A DNA stretch of 64,000 bases, from contig DCGX01000074.1 in NCBI GenBank assembly GCA_002315505.1, positions 1 to 64,000 of the forward strand, written 5' to 3'. A program made the translations under genes and the position numbers. The stretch's first letter is position 1. Each line of letters opens with the position of its first letter. This DNA is from Ruminococcaceae bacterium UBA1767 (lineage in GTDB: Bacteria; Bacillota; Clostridia; Oscillospirales; Acutalibacteraceae). Below, one piece after another: positions 33,648 to 42,300 of the stretch. The notes beneath the pieces were generated by a model. It was not told the origin of the DNA. It ran no database searches and saw nothing but the letters and a program-made list of their open reading frames with translations.

Positions 33648-35435
33648 ATGTATCGTTCACACGTTCTTGTCTGCGGCGGTACCGGATGTACTTCCTCACA
33701 CAGTGCCGAGATTATCGAAGCTCTTGAGAATGAACTCAAGAACAGAGGTCTCGAAAATGAGGTTAAGGTAATTAAAACCGGTTGCTTCGGACTTTGCGCA
33801 TTAGGTCCAATCATGATTGTTTACCCTGAAGGCTGCTTCTATAGTGAAGTTAAGGTTGATGACGTTCCTGAAATCGTTGAGGAACATCTTCTCAAGGGCC
33901 GTATGGTTAAGAGACTTCTTTACGATGAGACAGTTCGTAAGGATGAAATCAAGCCTCTCAGCGAAACTAATTTCTATAAAAAACAGCACAGAGTTGCTCT
34001 TCGTAACTGTGGTGTTATCGATCCCGAAAACATTGAAGAATACATCGCAATGGATGGTTATCAGGCTCTTGCAAAGTGTTTGACAGAGCTTAAGCCGGAG
34101 GATGTTATTCAGATTGTTAAGGATTCAGGTCTTCGTGGCCGTGGCGGCGGCGGATTCCCGACAGGTCTTAAATGGAGCTTCACAGCTAAGAATTCAGCTG
34201 ACCAGAAGTATGTTGTATGTAATGCTGACGAAGGTGACCCGGGTGCATTCATGGATCGTTCGGTTCTTGAAGGTGACCCACACTGTATCGTTGAGGCTAT
34301 GACAATCTGCGGTTATGCTACAGGTGCAACAGAAGGTTATGTTTACGTTCGTGCTGAGTATCCTATCGCTGTTCATCGTCTTGAGATTGCTATCCAGCAG
34401 GCTAAGGAAAACGGTCTTCTCGGTAAGAACATCTTCAACTCAGGCTTTGATTTTGACCTTCACGTTCGTCTTGGCGCAGGTGCTTTCGTATGTGGTGAAG
34501 AGACAGCTCTTATGACATCAATCGAAGGTAACCGTGGTGAGCCTCGTCCTCGTCCGCCGTATCCTGCTGTTAAGGGACTTTTCGCTAAGCCGACAACAGA
34601 AAACAACGTTGAAACATTTGCTAACATTCCGCAGATTGTTCTTCACGGTGCTGAGTTCTTCAACTCAATGGGTACTGAGAAGTCATCAGGTACTAAGGTA
34701 TTTGCTCTCGGCGGAAAAATCAATAACACAGGTCTTGTTGAAGTTCCTATGGGAACAACACTTCGTGAAATCATTGAGGATATCGGTGGCGGTATTCCTA
34801 ATGGCAAGAAGTTCAAGGCTGCTCAGACAGGTGGTCCTTCAGGTGGATGTATTCCTGCATCTCTTATCGACACACCTATCGACTATGACAACCTCACAGC
34901 TATCGGCTGTATGATGGGTTCAGGCGGACTTATCGTTATGGACGAAGACAACTGTATGGTTGATATCGCTAAGTTCTTCCTCGACTTCACAGTTGACGAG
35001 TCTTGCGGTAAGTGTACTCCGTGCCGTATCGGTACAAAGAGAATGAGAGAGCTTCTCGAAAAGATTACAGACGGTAAAGCAACAATGGATGACCTTGATG
35101 AGCTTGAGAAGCTTGCTTACTACATCAAGGACAACTCACTTTGCGGTCTTGGTCAGACAGCTCCGAACCCTGTTCTTGCAACACTTCGTTTCTTCAAGGA
35201 TGAGTACATTGCTCACGTTGTTGATAAGAAGTGCCCGGCAGGCGTATGTAAGAACCTTCTTAAATACACTATCGATGCTGATAAGTGTAAGGGTTGTACA
35301 GCTTGTGCAAGAAAGTGCCCTGTTGGTGCTATTTCAGGTACAGTTAAAGAACCACATACTATTGACAGTAATAAATGTATCAAGTGCGGTGTTTGTATGG
35401 ATACTTGTCGCTTTGGTGCAATCAGTAAGAAATAA
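33648..35435 (+). CDS. hydB: HydB-like NuoF flavin/FeS subunit
   Basis: A 595-residue protein in three parts. The N-terminal thioredoxin-like [2Fe-2S] domain has CGGTGCTSS and KTGCFGLCALGP. The NuoF core has GLRGRGGGGFPTGLKW (NADH/FMN site), DEGDPGAFMDR and the 4Fe-4S motif SCGKCTPCRIG. The C-terminal ferredoxin domain has two CxxCxxCxxxCP clusters. This is the flavin subunit that links NAD(H), ferredoxin and the hydrogenase subunit in electron-bifurcating hydrogenases. Codon use favours GCT, CGT and CTT more than the flanking genes do, consistent with high expression. Confidence 0.95.
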   Translation: MYRSHVLVCGGTGCTSSHSAEIIEALENELKNRGLENEVKVIKTGCFGLCALGPIMIVYPEGCFYSEVKVDDVPEIVEEHLLKGRMVKRLLYDETVRKDEIKPLSETNFYKKQHRVALRNCGVIDPENIEEYIAMDGYQALAKCLTELKPEDVIQIVKDSGLRGRGGGGFPTGLKWSFTAKNSADQKYVVCNADEGDPGAFMDRSVLEGDPHCIVEAMTICGYATGATEGYVYVRAEYPIAVHRLEIAIQQAKENGLLGKNIFNSGFDFDLHVRLGAGAFVCGEETALMTSIEGNRGEPRPRPPYPAVKGLFAKPTTENNVETFANIPQIVLHGAEFFNSMGTEKSSGTKVFALGGKINNTGLVEVPMGTTLREIIEDIGGGIPNGKKFKAAQTGGPSGGCIPASLIDTPIDYDNLTAIGCMMGSGGLIVMDEDNCMVDIAKFFLDFTVDESCGKCTPCRIGTKRMRELLEKITDGKATMDDLDELEKLAYYIKDNSLCGLGQTAPNPVLATLRFFKDEYIAHVVDKKCPAGVCKNLLKYTIDADKCKGCTACARKCPVGAISGTVKEPHTIDSNKCIKCGVCMDTCRFGAISKK

Positions 35436-35449
35436 GGAGGATGTCAGAA

Positions 35450-37198
35450 ATGGAAATGGTTAATATTAAAATCAATGGCATACCTCTCAGTGTGCCTAAC
35501 GGACTCACAATTCTTGAAGCTGCACGTTATGCAGGTGTTGAAATTCCTACACTCTGCTACCTCAAGGAAATCAACGAAATCGGCGCTTGCCGTATGTGTA
35601 TGGTTGAGGTTAAGAATGCAAGAAGCCTTGTTGCTGCTTGTGTATTCCCTGTAAACGAGGGTATGGAAATCTTCACAAACACAGACAGAGTTCGTAATGC
35701 AAGAAAAACAACTCTTCAGCTTATTCTTTCAAATCATAACCGTAAGTGTCTTTCTTGTGTAAGAAGCACAAACTGTGAGCTTCAGGCTCTTTGCCGTGAG
35801 TACGGTGTTGATGACGAGAAGAAATTTGACGGCGCTCAGCCGGATTATGCATATGATGCTTCTATGGCTCATATGGTTCGTGACAACAGCAAGTGTATTC
35901 TTTGCCGTCGTTGCGTTGCAGCCTGTGACAATCAGGCTATTTCAGTTATCGGTGCAAATGCCCGTGGCTTTGATACCTGCATCACTTCTCCGTTTGAGAG
36001 AGATATCGCAGAATACTCATGTATTTCCTGCGGTCAGTGTATCGTATCCTGCCCGACAGGTGCTCTTCGTGAGAAGGACAACACACCTGAGGTTCTCAAG
36101 GCTCTTAATGACCCTGAAAAGTTCGTTGTTGTTCAGACAGCTCCTGCTGTAAGAGCTGCACTCGGTGAGGAATTCGGTCTTCCGATCGGTACAGATGTTG
36201 AGGGCAAAATGGCTGCTGCTCTTCGTCGCCTTGGATTTGACAAGGTATTTGATACAAACTTCTCTGCTGACCTTACAATTATGGAAGAGTCACAGGAGCT
36301 TATCGAAAGAATTACAAACGGTGGCACACTTCCGATGATTACATCATGTTCACCGGGATGGATTAAGTACTGCGAGTTCTACTACCCAGACCAGCTTGAC
36401 CACCTTTCAACCTGTAAGTCACCTCAGCAGATGTTCGGTGCTACTATCAAGACATGGTATGCACAGAAGATGGGCATTGACCCTGCAAAGATTTACTCTG
36501 TCAGCGTAATGCCTTGTACTGCTAAGAAGTTTGAGGTTGGCCGTGATGACCAGGATGCTGCAGGTATGCCTGATGTTGACGCAACAATCACAACTCGTGA
36601 GCTTGCAAGACTTATCAAGGGCGCAAGCATTAACTTCAACCTTCTTCCTGATGAAGAGTTTGACAATCCTCTCGGCGAGGGCACAGGTGCTGCTGTAATC
36701 TTCGGTGCAACCGGTGGTGTTATGGAAGCTGCACTTCGTACCGCTGTTGAGAAAATCACAGGCAAGGAGCTTGACGATGTTGAGTTCACCGCTGTTCGTG
36801 GTATGGAAGGCGTTAAGGAAGCTGCTTACACAGTAGGTGACCTTACAGTTAAGGTTGCAGTTGCAAGCGGAACAAAGAATGCAAAGATTCTTATGGATAA
36901 GGTTAAGGCAGGTACTTGTGATTATCAGTTTATTGAAATCATGGCTTGCCCGGGCGGATGTATCAACGGCGGCGGTCAGCCAATCGTTCCTGCTTCTGTT
37001 CGTAACTTCGACAACTTCCGTGAGAAGAGAGCTGCTGTTCTTTATAATAGTGATAAGAACAATGCTGTTCGTAAGTCACACGAAAACACAGCTGTTAAGC
37101 GTGTTTATGACGAGTTCTTCGGTGAGCCGGGTAGTCACAAGGCACATGAGATTCTTCATACATCTTATGTTAAGCGTGGACTTTACAACAACAAATAA
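35450..37198 (+). CDS. hydA: [FeFe]-hydrogenase large subunit HydA
   Basis: A 582-residue [FeFe]-hydrogenase. The N-terminus has a plant-type [2Fe-2S] domain (GACRMCMVEV), then the His-ligated region HNRKCLSCVRSTNCELQALC and a two-[4Fe-4S] ferredoxin domain. The H-cluster motifs are complete: TSCSPGWIKYCE, MPCTAKKFE and EIMACPGGCINGGGQP. A C-terminal small-subunit-like tail ends HTSYVKRGLY. The start is the ATG at 35450, nine bases after GGAGG; an in-frame ATG touching the GGAGG is rejected. Together with hydB and hydC it forms a soluble trimeric, probably electron-bifurcating, enzyme. The maturases HydEFG are not in the window. Confidence 0.97.
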   Translation: MEMVNIKINGIPLSVPNGLTILEAARYAGVEIPTLCYLKEINEIGACRMCMVEVKNARSLVAACVFPVNEGMEIFTNTDRVRNARKTTLQLILSNHNRKCLSCVRSTNCELQALCREYGVDDEKKFDGAQPDYAYDASMAHMVRDNSKCILCRRCVAACDNQAISVIGANARGFDTCITSPFERDIAEYSCISCGQCIVSCPTGALREKDNTPEVLKALNDPEKFVVVQTAPAVRAALGEEFGLPIGTDVEGKMAAALRRLGFDKVFDTNFSADLTIMEESQELIERITNGGTLPMITSCSPGWIKYCEFYYPDQLDHLSTCKSPQQMFGATIKTWYAQKMGIDPAKIYSVSVMPCTAKKFEVGRDDQDAAGMPDVDATITTRELARLIKGASINFNLLPDEEFDNPLGEGTGAAVIFGATGGVMEAALRTAVEKITGKELDDVEFTAVRGMEGVKEAAYTVGDLTVKVAVASGTKNAKILMDKVKAGTCDYQFIEIMACPGGCINGGGQPIVPASVRNFDNFREKRAAVLYNSDKNNAVRKSHENTAVKRVYDEFFGEPGSHKAHEILHTSYVKRGLYNNK

Positions 37199-37216
37199 GT
37201 AAAACTTATAATTCAG

Positions 37217-37250
37217 CGGTCGGTGTAATTTGCACCGACCGTTAAAATTT
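37217..37250 (+). terminator. Terminator of the hydrogenase operon
   Basis: CGGTCGGTG (37217-37225) pairs with CACCGACCG (37233-37241), followed by TTAAAATTTT. Confidence 0.88.
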
Positions 37251-37255
37251 TACTC

Positions 37256-37284
37256 TTGAAGTGAGGGCATAATTGTGCTATAAT
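37256..37284 (+). promoter_or_regulatory. Promoter of the metallophosphoesterase gene
   Basis: TTGAAG (37256-37261), 17-bp spacer, TATAAT (37279-37284) with extended TGC. Confidence 0.75.
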
Positions 37285-37326
37285 TCGATAACAAAAAGAG
37301 AGTAAAAATAAAAAGGATGGTAGGGT

Positions 37327-38532
37327 ATGAAGGCAATAATCAGTGTTCTTGTCAGTATAATCATTGCATTCGGTACAGTAACAGGTATCGGAGCAATAGG
37401 AGTAAACTCAAATCGGGATTTTATTAATAATGAAATTGAGTCGGTTGAATACGATAATCAGCTTGTTCCGACATTGGGTGAGGACGGAAATTACACATTC
37501 ACAACCGACAGAGATTTTCGTATCATGCAGTTGACAGATATTCATCTCGGTGGCGGATTTATGTGTATCGGTAAGGATACGAAGGCAATCAATGCCGTTG
37601 CGGCAATGATTACAGCGGAAAAGCCCGATCTTGTTATCGTAACGGGAGATATAGCTTATCCGATTCCTGTGCAGGCAGGTACAATTAATAATGAGCGACC
37701 GGCAATTATGTTTGCTGAGCTTATGGAAAAGCTCGGAGTATACTGGTGTCCGACATTCGGTAATCACGATACAGAAGATTTTGCGTTATATACACGTGAT
37801 GAAATTGCGAATTTATATATGAACAAGGAAAATTATCCGCACTGTCTGTTACAGAAAGGACCCGAGGGTGTTGATGGCGTAGGTAATTACATTATCAATG
37901 TTAAGAATACAAAGGGTGAAATAACACAGAGCTTGTTTATGCTTGATTCACAGATGTATGTTAAGAGCATTTTACTCGGTTTGATTTCAGAATATGACTG
38001 TGTTCACGCAAGTCAGGTTGAGTGGTATAATAATCAGCTTAAGGTACTTGCTGAGGAAAATAGCGGTAAAACACCGAAATCATTGATGTTTATGCATATT
38101 CCCGTTATTGAAATGAAAGAAGCATATGACGAGTATGTTGCAAATGGATTTAAGGATACTGAAAATGTAAAATATCTCGGTGGTATTATCGGCGAAAAGG
38201 ATTCCGCAATTTGTAATAGTGAATTAAACTACGGCATTTTTGATGCAGTAAAGAATTCGGATTCAACGCAGGCAATGTTCTTCGGTCATGACCATCTTAA
38301 CAGCTTTGGCGTAAATTATAAGGGCGTGGATATGATATACGGCATGTCGATAGACTATCTTGCATATCCGGGTATTTCAAAATACGGTGTTCAGCGTGGA
38401 TGTACAATGATTACAACAAAGCAGGACGGCTCATATGAGTACAAACAGGAAAATTATTATCAGGATAAATATGAGCCTGTAAGAGAAAAAGAAAAAATAT
38501 CACTCAAGGATATGTATGAGGTTGCAAAATAA
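37327..38532 (+). CDS. Membrane-anchored or exported calcineurin-like metallophosphoesterase
   Basis: A 401-residue protein with an N-terminal hydrophobic segment (about residues 3-24) followed by the metallophosphoesterase core. The metal motifs are TDIHLGGG (DxH), VTGDIAY (GDxx), FGNHDTED (GNHD), MFMHIPVIE and FFGHDHLN (GHxH). It would hydrolyse phosphomono- or diesters outside the membrane. Substrate unknown. Single gene between two terminators. Confidence 0.9.
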   Translation: MKAIISVLVSIIIAFGTVTGIGAIGVNSNRDFINNEIESVEYDNQLVPTLGEDGNYTFTTDRDFRIMQLTDIHLGGGFMCIGKDTKAINAVAAMITAEKPDLVIVTGDIAYPIPVQAGTINNERPAIMFAELMEKLGVYWCPTFGNHDTEDFALYTRDEIANLYMNKENYPHCLLQKGPEGVDGVGNYIINVKNTKGEITQSLFMLDSQMYVKSILLGLISEYDCVHASQVEWYNNQLKVLAEENSGKTPKSLMFMHIPVIEMKEAYDEYVANGFKDTENVKYLGGIIGEKDSAICNSELNYGIFDAVKNSDSTQAMFFGHDHLNSFGVNYKGVDMIYGMSIDYLAYPGISKYGVQRGCTMITTKQDGSYEYKQENYYQDKYEPVREKEKISLKDMYEVAK

Positions 38533-38537
38533 AAATT

Positions 38538-38565
38538 CAGGACAGCGATTGATTTCGCTGTCCTG
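38538..38565. terminator. Terminator between convergent genes
   Basis: CAGGACAGCG (38538-38547) pairs with CGCTGTCCTG (38556-38565). The minus-strand side is followed by a T-rich run, so it mainly ends the anti-sigma gene. Confidence 0.85.
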
Positions 38566-38573
38566 TCTGCATA

Positions 38574-39467
38574 TTATGGTATAAGTGAGTTCATAATGCT
38601 TTCGTCAATTTTAACTACTGCATCAATTCCGGTAAACATCACATAGCCGCCCTCGAAGCATCGAAGCTCAACTGTCAGCCCGTCAGTTTTTTTGATGGTT
38701 AAATGAAATATTTCCGCACCGTCGTAAATATTATCCGAGCTTGTGTTGTAGGGAATTGCGCTTGACGGCATAAATTTTGCGTTGTTAATCGCATCAAGAA
38801 ATTCATCAAGACTTTTATCCACTTTTTTCATGTTGCCATTATCGTAGTACCAGTCATATCTCGATTGATATTTCACATCTTCGATATTGCCCTTGAGATG
38901 AAGAGAGTCTTCAAACAATTCTTTGCCGTAATTTAAAGTAATATCATTGTTTTTAACAAGATAAAAAATAGAATATTCTGATTTAACTGCAAGCATAAAA
39001 TCGGGAGAATATCCTTTTACTGTGTATGCTTTACCTTCAACACTTCCGTTAAAATCAATATTCAATTCTGTTGTTTGGCGACCACATTCTATTACATTTT
39101 TTGCTTCACCTAAATATTCGTCAGTCAAGTCAATATTTTCGTTGCTGAAAAAATAAACATAAAAGCAATCTTTATAGCAAATGAACGGAATACAATCGGC
39201 AGCGGCTCCTTTTTCGGGTATTGAAAATTCCGATTTCGGGATAAAAACACCGTCTTCGCTACTATATGAAGGTTCTTTTCCGATATCTTTGATGTTATTT
39301 TTACTGTTGTTTATTGCAAACGCAGTACCGACGGCAATGCATAAGCAAAAACAGGCTGCTATTGCAATCCATTTCACTGCACGATTTTTCTTTTTCGGTG
39401 TAACGGCATTTTCGATAATGTCGTCGTCAATGTAATTCATTGCGTCAATCAAATCTTCGTTTTTCAT
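38574..39467 (-). CDS. Transmembrane anti-sigma factor partner of the ECF sigma gene
   Basis: A 297-residue protein with a short cytosolic N-terminus (LIDAMNYIDDDIIENA), one membrane segment (about residues 29-51) and an extracytoplasmic domain of about 240 residues. This topology and the 4-bp overlap (ATGA) with the upstream sigma gene identify it as the cognate anti-sigma factor. The outer domain has no recognised family beyond a general resemblance to DUF4179-type proteins. It presumably releases the sigma factor on an envelope signal that cannot be inferred. Confidence 0.75.
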   Translation of the reverse strand: MKNEDLIDAMNYIDDDIIENAVTPKKKNRAVKWIAIAACFCLCIAVGTAFAINNSKNNIKDIGKEPSYSSEDGVFIPKSEFSIPEKGAAADCIPFICYKDCFYVYFFSNENIDLTDEYLGEAKNVIECGRQTTELNIDFNGSVEGKAYTVKGYSPDFMLAVKSEYSIFYLVKNNDITLNYGKELFEDSLHLKGNIEDVKYQSRYDWYYDNGNMKKVDKSLDEFLDAINNAKFMPSSAIPYNTSSDNIYDGAEIFHLTIKKTDGLTVELRCFEGGYVMFTGIDAVVKIDESIMNSLIP

Positions 39468-40021
39468 ATGCTGTAACCCTCCTTAATGAGAAATTCTTTC
39501 AATTCTTTTCTGACTCTGTGCAAAGTAGTTTTGACCTTTGAAGAGCTTATCTTTCTTTTCAAAGAAATTTCTTCAATACTAAAAAAATAATAATATCTCA
39601 GCACAAAAATATCACGTTTTTCCTTAGAAATATTTTTCAGAAAATCGTTAATTTTCTTTCCGAACTCTTCTGCTTCAATGTGATTTTGTGAAGAATTTTC
39701 AGTGATACATTCGTTCAGCTCTTCAAGTGAAAGCTCATATTCGCCCGAAAATCTTTTTTGACTTGATTGTTTTCTAACAATATCAATCGCAGATTGACGA
39801 ACAAATTTAGAAATAAACAGTTTTAAATTGTTTGGCTTTGCAGGTGGAATTTTGTTCCAAACCTTTAAAAGAGAATCGTTGATACATTCCATGCAGTCTT
39901 CAGTGTTGCCGAGAATATTGTAAGCAACCTTTAAAAGATAATTATTGTATTTTTCTTCACATTGCTTGATTGCAGCTTCGCTTCTTTCAAAGAACAAATT
40001 TACAATTTCATGGTCTTCCAT
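39464..40021 (-). CDS. ECF-type RNA polymerase sigma factor
   Basis: A 185-residue sigma-70-family protein with region 2 (YNILGNTEDCMECINDSLLK; ISKFVRQSAIDIVRK) and region 4 (LRYYYFFSIEEISLKRKI, then SSSKVKTTLHRVRKEL helix-turn-helix). Size and domain content are those of an extracytoplasmic-function sigma factor. It is the first gene of a two-gene unit with its anti-sigma. An AACC-type element and a perfect palindrome lie in its upstream region. The divergent neighbour is a dockerin-bearing protease. Confidence 0.9.
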   Translation of the reverse strand: MEDHEIVNLFFERSEAAIKQCEEKYNNYLLKVAYNILGNTEDCMECINDSLLKVWNKIPPAKPNNLKLFISKFVRQSAIDIVRKQSSQKRFSGEYELSLEELNECITENSSQNHIEAEEFGKKINDFLKNISKEKRDIFVLRYYYFFSIEEISLKRKISSSKVKTTLHRVRKELKEFLIKEGYSI

Positions 40022-40037
40022 TTTGCACCTCGCTTTC

Positions 40038-40051
40038 TGACATCGATGTCA
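40038..40051. promoter_or_regulatory. Perfect 14-bp palindrome in the leader of the sigma gene
   Basis: TGACATCGATGTCA is a perfect inverted repeat 17 bp upstream of the sigma-factor start codon and downstream of the putative promoter. This is a good place for an operator. No regulator is known from the sequence. Confidence 0.5.
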
Positions 40052-40060
40052 TTATATAAG

Positions 40061-40085
40061 CCGTAAAAGAATTATAAAGGTTACA
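40061..40085 (-). promoter_or_regulatory. Possible ECF-type autoregulated promoter
   Basis: On the minus strand TGTAACCTTT is followed, 15 bases after AACC, by CGGCTTAT. The AAC element with a CGnC-like partner resembles ECF-sigma promoters, which often control their own gene. Assignment by eye only. Confidence 0.4.
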
Positions 40086-40120
40086 TTTTAAATATTATAT
40101 CATAAAATGTACAAAAAAAC

Positions 40121-40149
40121 TTGCAAATTTATGAAAATAATGTTATTAT
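40121..40149 (+). promoter_or_regulatory. Promoter of the dockerin-protease gene
   Basis: TTGCAA (40121-40126), 17-bp spacer, TATTAT (40144-40149). This is a vegetative-type promoter with no ECF-like AACC element. Confidence 0.55.
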
Positions 40150-40191
40150 CAAACAAATAACAATGAGAACTACTTGAAAAGAGGTGTTCTT

Positions 40192-42285
40192 GTGAGAAAG
40201 GTCGTTGCATTCTTTTTTGCGTTTGTAATGTTGTTCTTAACTCTTCATTTCAGCGCAGCGGCAAAAAACAATAATTTACGGAGCTATCAGCTTAAAGAAA
40301 TTTTTAACGATGATGGCTCGTCTTATTCTGTTTATGTAGACGAAAATGGTAAAGAAGTAAATCTTACCGATGTTGAAGATTCACTTAAAATTTCTTCGGA
40401 TGATATTCCGTATTCTTACGATTCAAGGACCTATAACAAGGTCACATCCGTTAAAAATCAAAAGCCGTTAAGCTCTTGCTGGGCATTTGCATTTTGTTCG
40501 GTGGCTGAGTCAAGTCTTATTGCTCAGGGCTATGAAACGAAGGATTCAATCGATTTGTCTGAGGCTCATCTTGTGCGTTTCAGAAGTGTGTATGAGGAAA
40601 ATTCAGATAATCCTGTTCGGCAGGAGGATTATACAAATATTACCGATACGTTTGCGTATGGCGGAAACAAATATTATGCCGCAGCATCAGCGGCCCGATG
40701 GTCGGGATTTACAACAGAAGAAAAATTTCCGTTTTCTGCTTACAGTGATGAGATGCAATTTTCAGCGGATGATGCATTTGAGTGCGATTACACCCTTTCT
40801 CAGATGAAAATTCTGATAACAGAAGAAGAAATTAAAGAATCGATTATGCAGAATGGTTCGGTTCTTGCTTCCTTCTATTCGATTAATGATTTGTATTCAT
40901 GCAAGTCGGGAGAGTACACTTATTATCAGAATAAAAAAACTTCTACTAATCACACAATAACAATTGTCGGATGGAATGATAACTTCCCGGCATCGTATTT
41001 CTACAAAAAGCCCGGCTCAAATGGTGCATGGTTGGTAAAAAACAGCTGGGGAGATTCTTGGGGAAATAACGGATATTTCTGGATTTCTTACTGTGATACA
41101 AGTCTCAGCGGATTTGCCGAGATAATTGCGAAGCCGAAGACATTGGAAAACAATTATCAGTATACGGGTTTGTGCTGCTATAATTCTATTTCAACGGAGT
41201 CAACGCTGTATGCGTCTAACGTTTTTACGGCAAAAGGAAACGAAAGCATAGAATCCTGCAGCTTTTACATGTTTAATTCTGCACCATATCAGATAAAAAT
41301 TTATCTTTATACAAATCTTATTAATCCGGATAAACCTATAAGTGGTCTGCTCAGAGAAGTAAAGACGCTGAATCTTGACAGAGAAGGATATTATCAGGTT
41401 GATTTCGACAATGAGTATGTTGTATCCGAGGGTACAACGTATTCAATAGTAATTTCGTATCTTAATCAGCCGACATCGGGTGATGTTATTTCAAATGTTC
41501 CTATTGAGAAAAATACCGACAGTTTCAGCTATACTATCAGCGAAGGACAGAGCTTCTACTCTACAAATGGATTGAAATGGTATGATTGCTGCAGTATTGA
41601 CTATGGCAATTTCCCGATTCGTGTATTTACGGTTGAAGCACCTTTGTCAATTGAAATAACAAATTCACCAAGGACGGATTATGCTGTTGGCGAGGAAATA
41701 GATGCTTCTGAGCTTGAGGTTACTGCAACTTACAGTGACAGAAGTGCAGTTGTTGATGTTTCTGAACTGGAAATTGATTATGACTTCAGTACAAGCGGAA
41801 CTAATCTTGTTGTAGTGTCTTACCGTGGAAAAAGCACTACATATTTTGTTGAAGTGTACAACGTAAGTAACTTCTTTATGGCGTTGTTCGACAATATCAA
41901 TGTTGACAACAGCCGAAATGTTATTACAGGACTCGGTGAAGGGTTAAAAAGCATATCCGAGTTGTTAAAAACGGAACACGGATATACGTACGAGTGTGAT
42001 TCGTATGGTACAGGCGGTACAATTTTGGTAAAAAAATACGGCTTTACCGTTGATGAATATCATATCGTGGTATATGGTGATATTACGGGCGACAGCTTCC
42101 ATGACGGACAGGATGCCGTAATTGCAAAGTGCATTGCAGAGGGAATGCTCGTGCAAAATGATATTGATTCGCTTCAGTATGAGGCGGCGGATTGCAATGG
42201 TGATGGTATCGTTGATGAGCTTGATACTCAGATTCTTGAGCAGGCAGGCACGTACGATATTCAGTTATATAACACTTTAAGCTAA
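40192..42285 (+). CDS. Secreted papain-like (C1) peptidase with dockerin
   Basis: A 697-residue modular exported protein. A signal peptide (about residues 1-24) is followed by a short pro-region and a C1 peptidase domain. The catalytic set is Cys96 (KNQKPLSSCWAF), His254 (NHTITIVGW) and Asn284 (VKNSWGDSWG). A lectin-like beta domain and a bacterial Ig-like domain (DYAVGEEIDASEL...) come next. The C-terminus is a type I dockerin with two calcium loops (DITGDSFHDGQD and DCNGDGIVDELD). The dockerin should tether the protease to a cohesin scaffold on the cell surface. The usual Cys before the catalytic SCWAF is replaced. GTG start at 40192 behind AGAGGTG. Confidence 0.92.
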   Translation: MRKVVAFFFAFVMLFLTLHFSAAAKNNNLRSYQLKEIFNDDGSSYSVYVDENGKEVNLTDVEDSLKISSDDIPYSYDSRTYNKVTSVKNQKPLSSCWAFAFCSVAESSLIAQGYETKDSIDLSEAHLVRFRSVYEENSDNPVRQEDYTNITDTFAYGGNKYYAAASAARWSGFTTEEKFPFSAYSDEMQFSADDAFECDYTLSQMKILITEEEIKESIMQNGSVLASFYSINDLYSCKSGEYTYYQNKKTSTNHTITIVGWNDNFPASYFYKKPGSNGAWLVKNSWGDSWGNNGYFWISYCDTSLSGFAEIIAKPKTLENNYQYTGLCCYNSISTESTLYASNVFTAKGNESIESCSFYMFNSAPYQIKIYLYTNLINPDKPISGLLREVKTLNLDREGYYQVDFDNEYVVSEGTTYSIVISYLNQPTSGDVISNVPIEKNTDSFSYTISEGQSFYSTNGLKWYDCCSIDYGNFPIRVFTVEAPLSIEITNSPRTDYAVGEEIDASELEVTATYSDRSAVVDVSELEIDYDFSTSGTNLVVVSYRGKSTTYFVEVYNVSNFFMALFDNINVDNSRNVITGLGEGLKSISELLKTEHGYTYECDSYGTGGTILVKKYGFTVDEYHIVVYGDITGDSFHDGQDAVIAKCIAEGMLVQNDIDSLQYEAADCNGDGIVDELDTQILEQAGTYDIQLYNTLS

Positions 42286-42300
42286 AGAACGGAGAACAGT

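Noticed and set aside
33801..35463. Several alternate-frame ORFs within hydB and hydA.
   Set aside because: They follow the strong codon bias of the hydrogenase genes and encode Leu/Arg/Ser-rich strings without family features.
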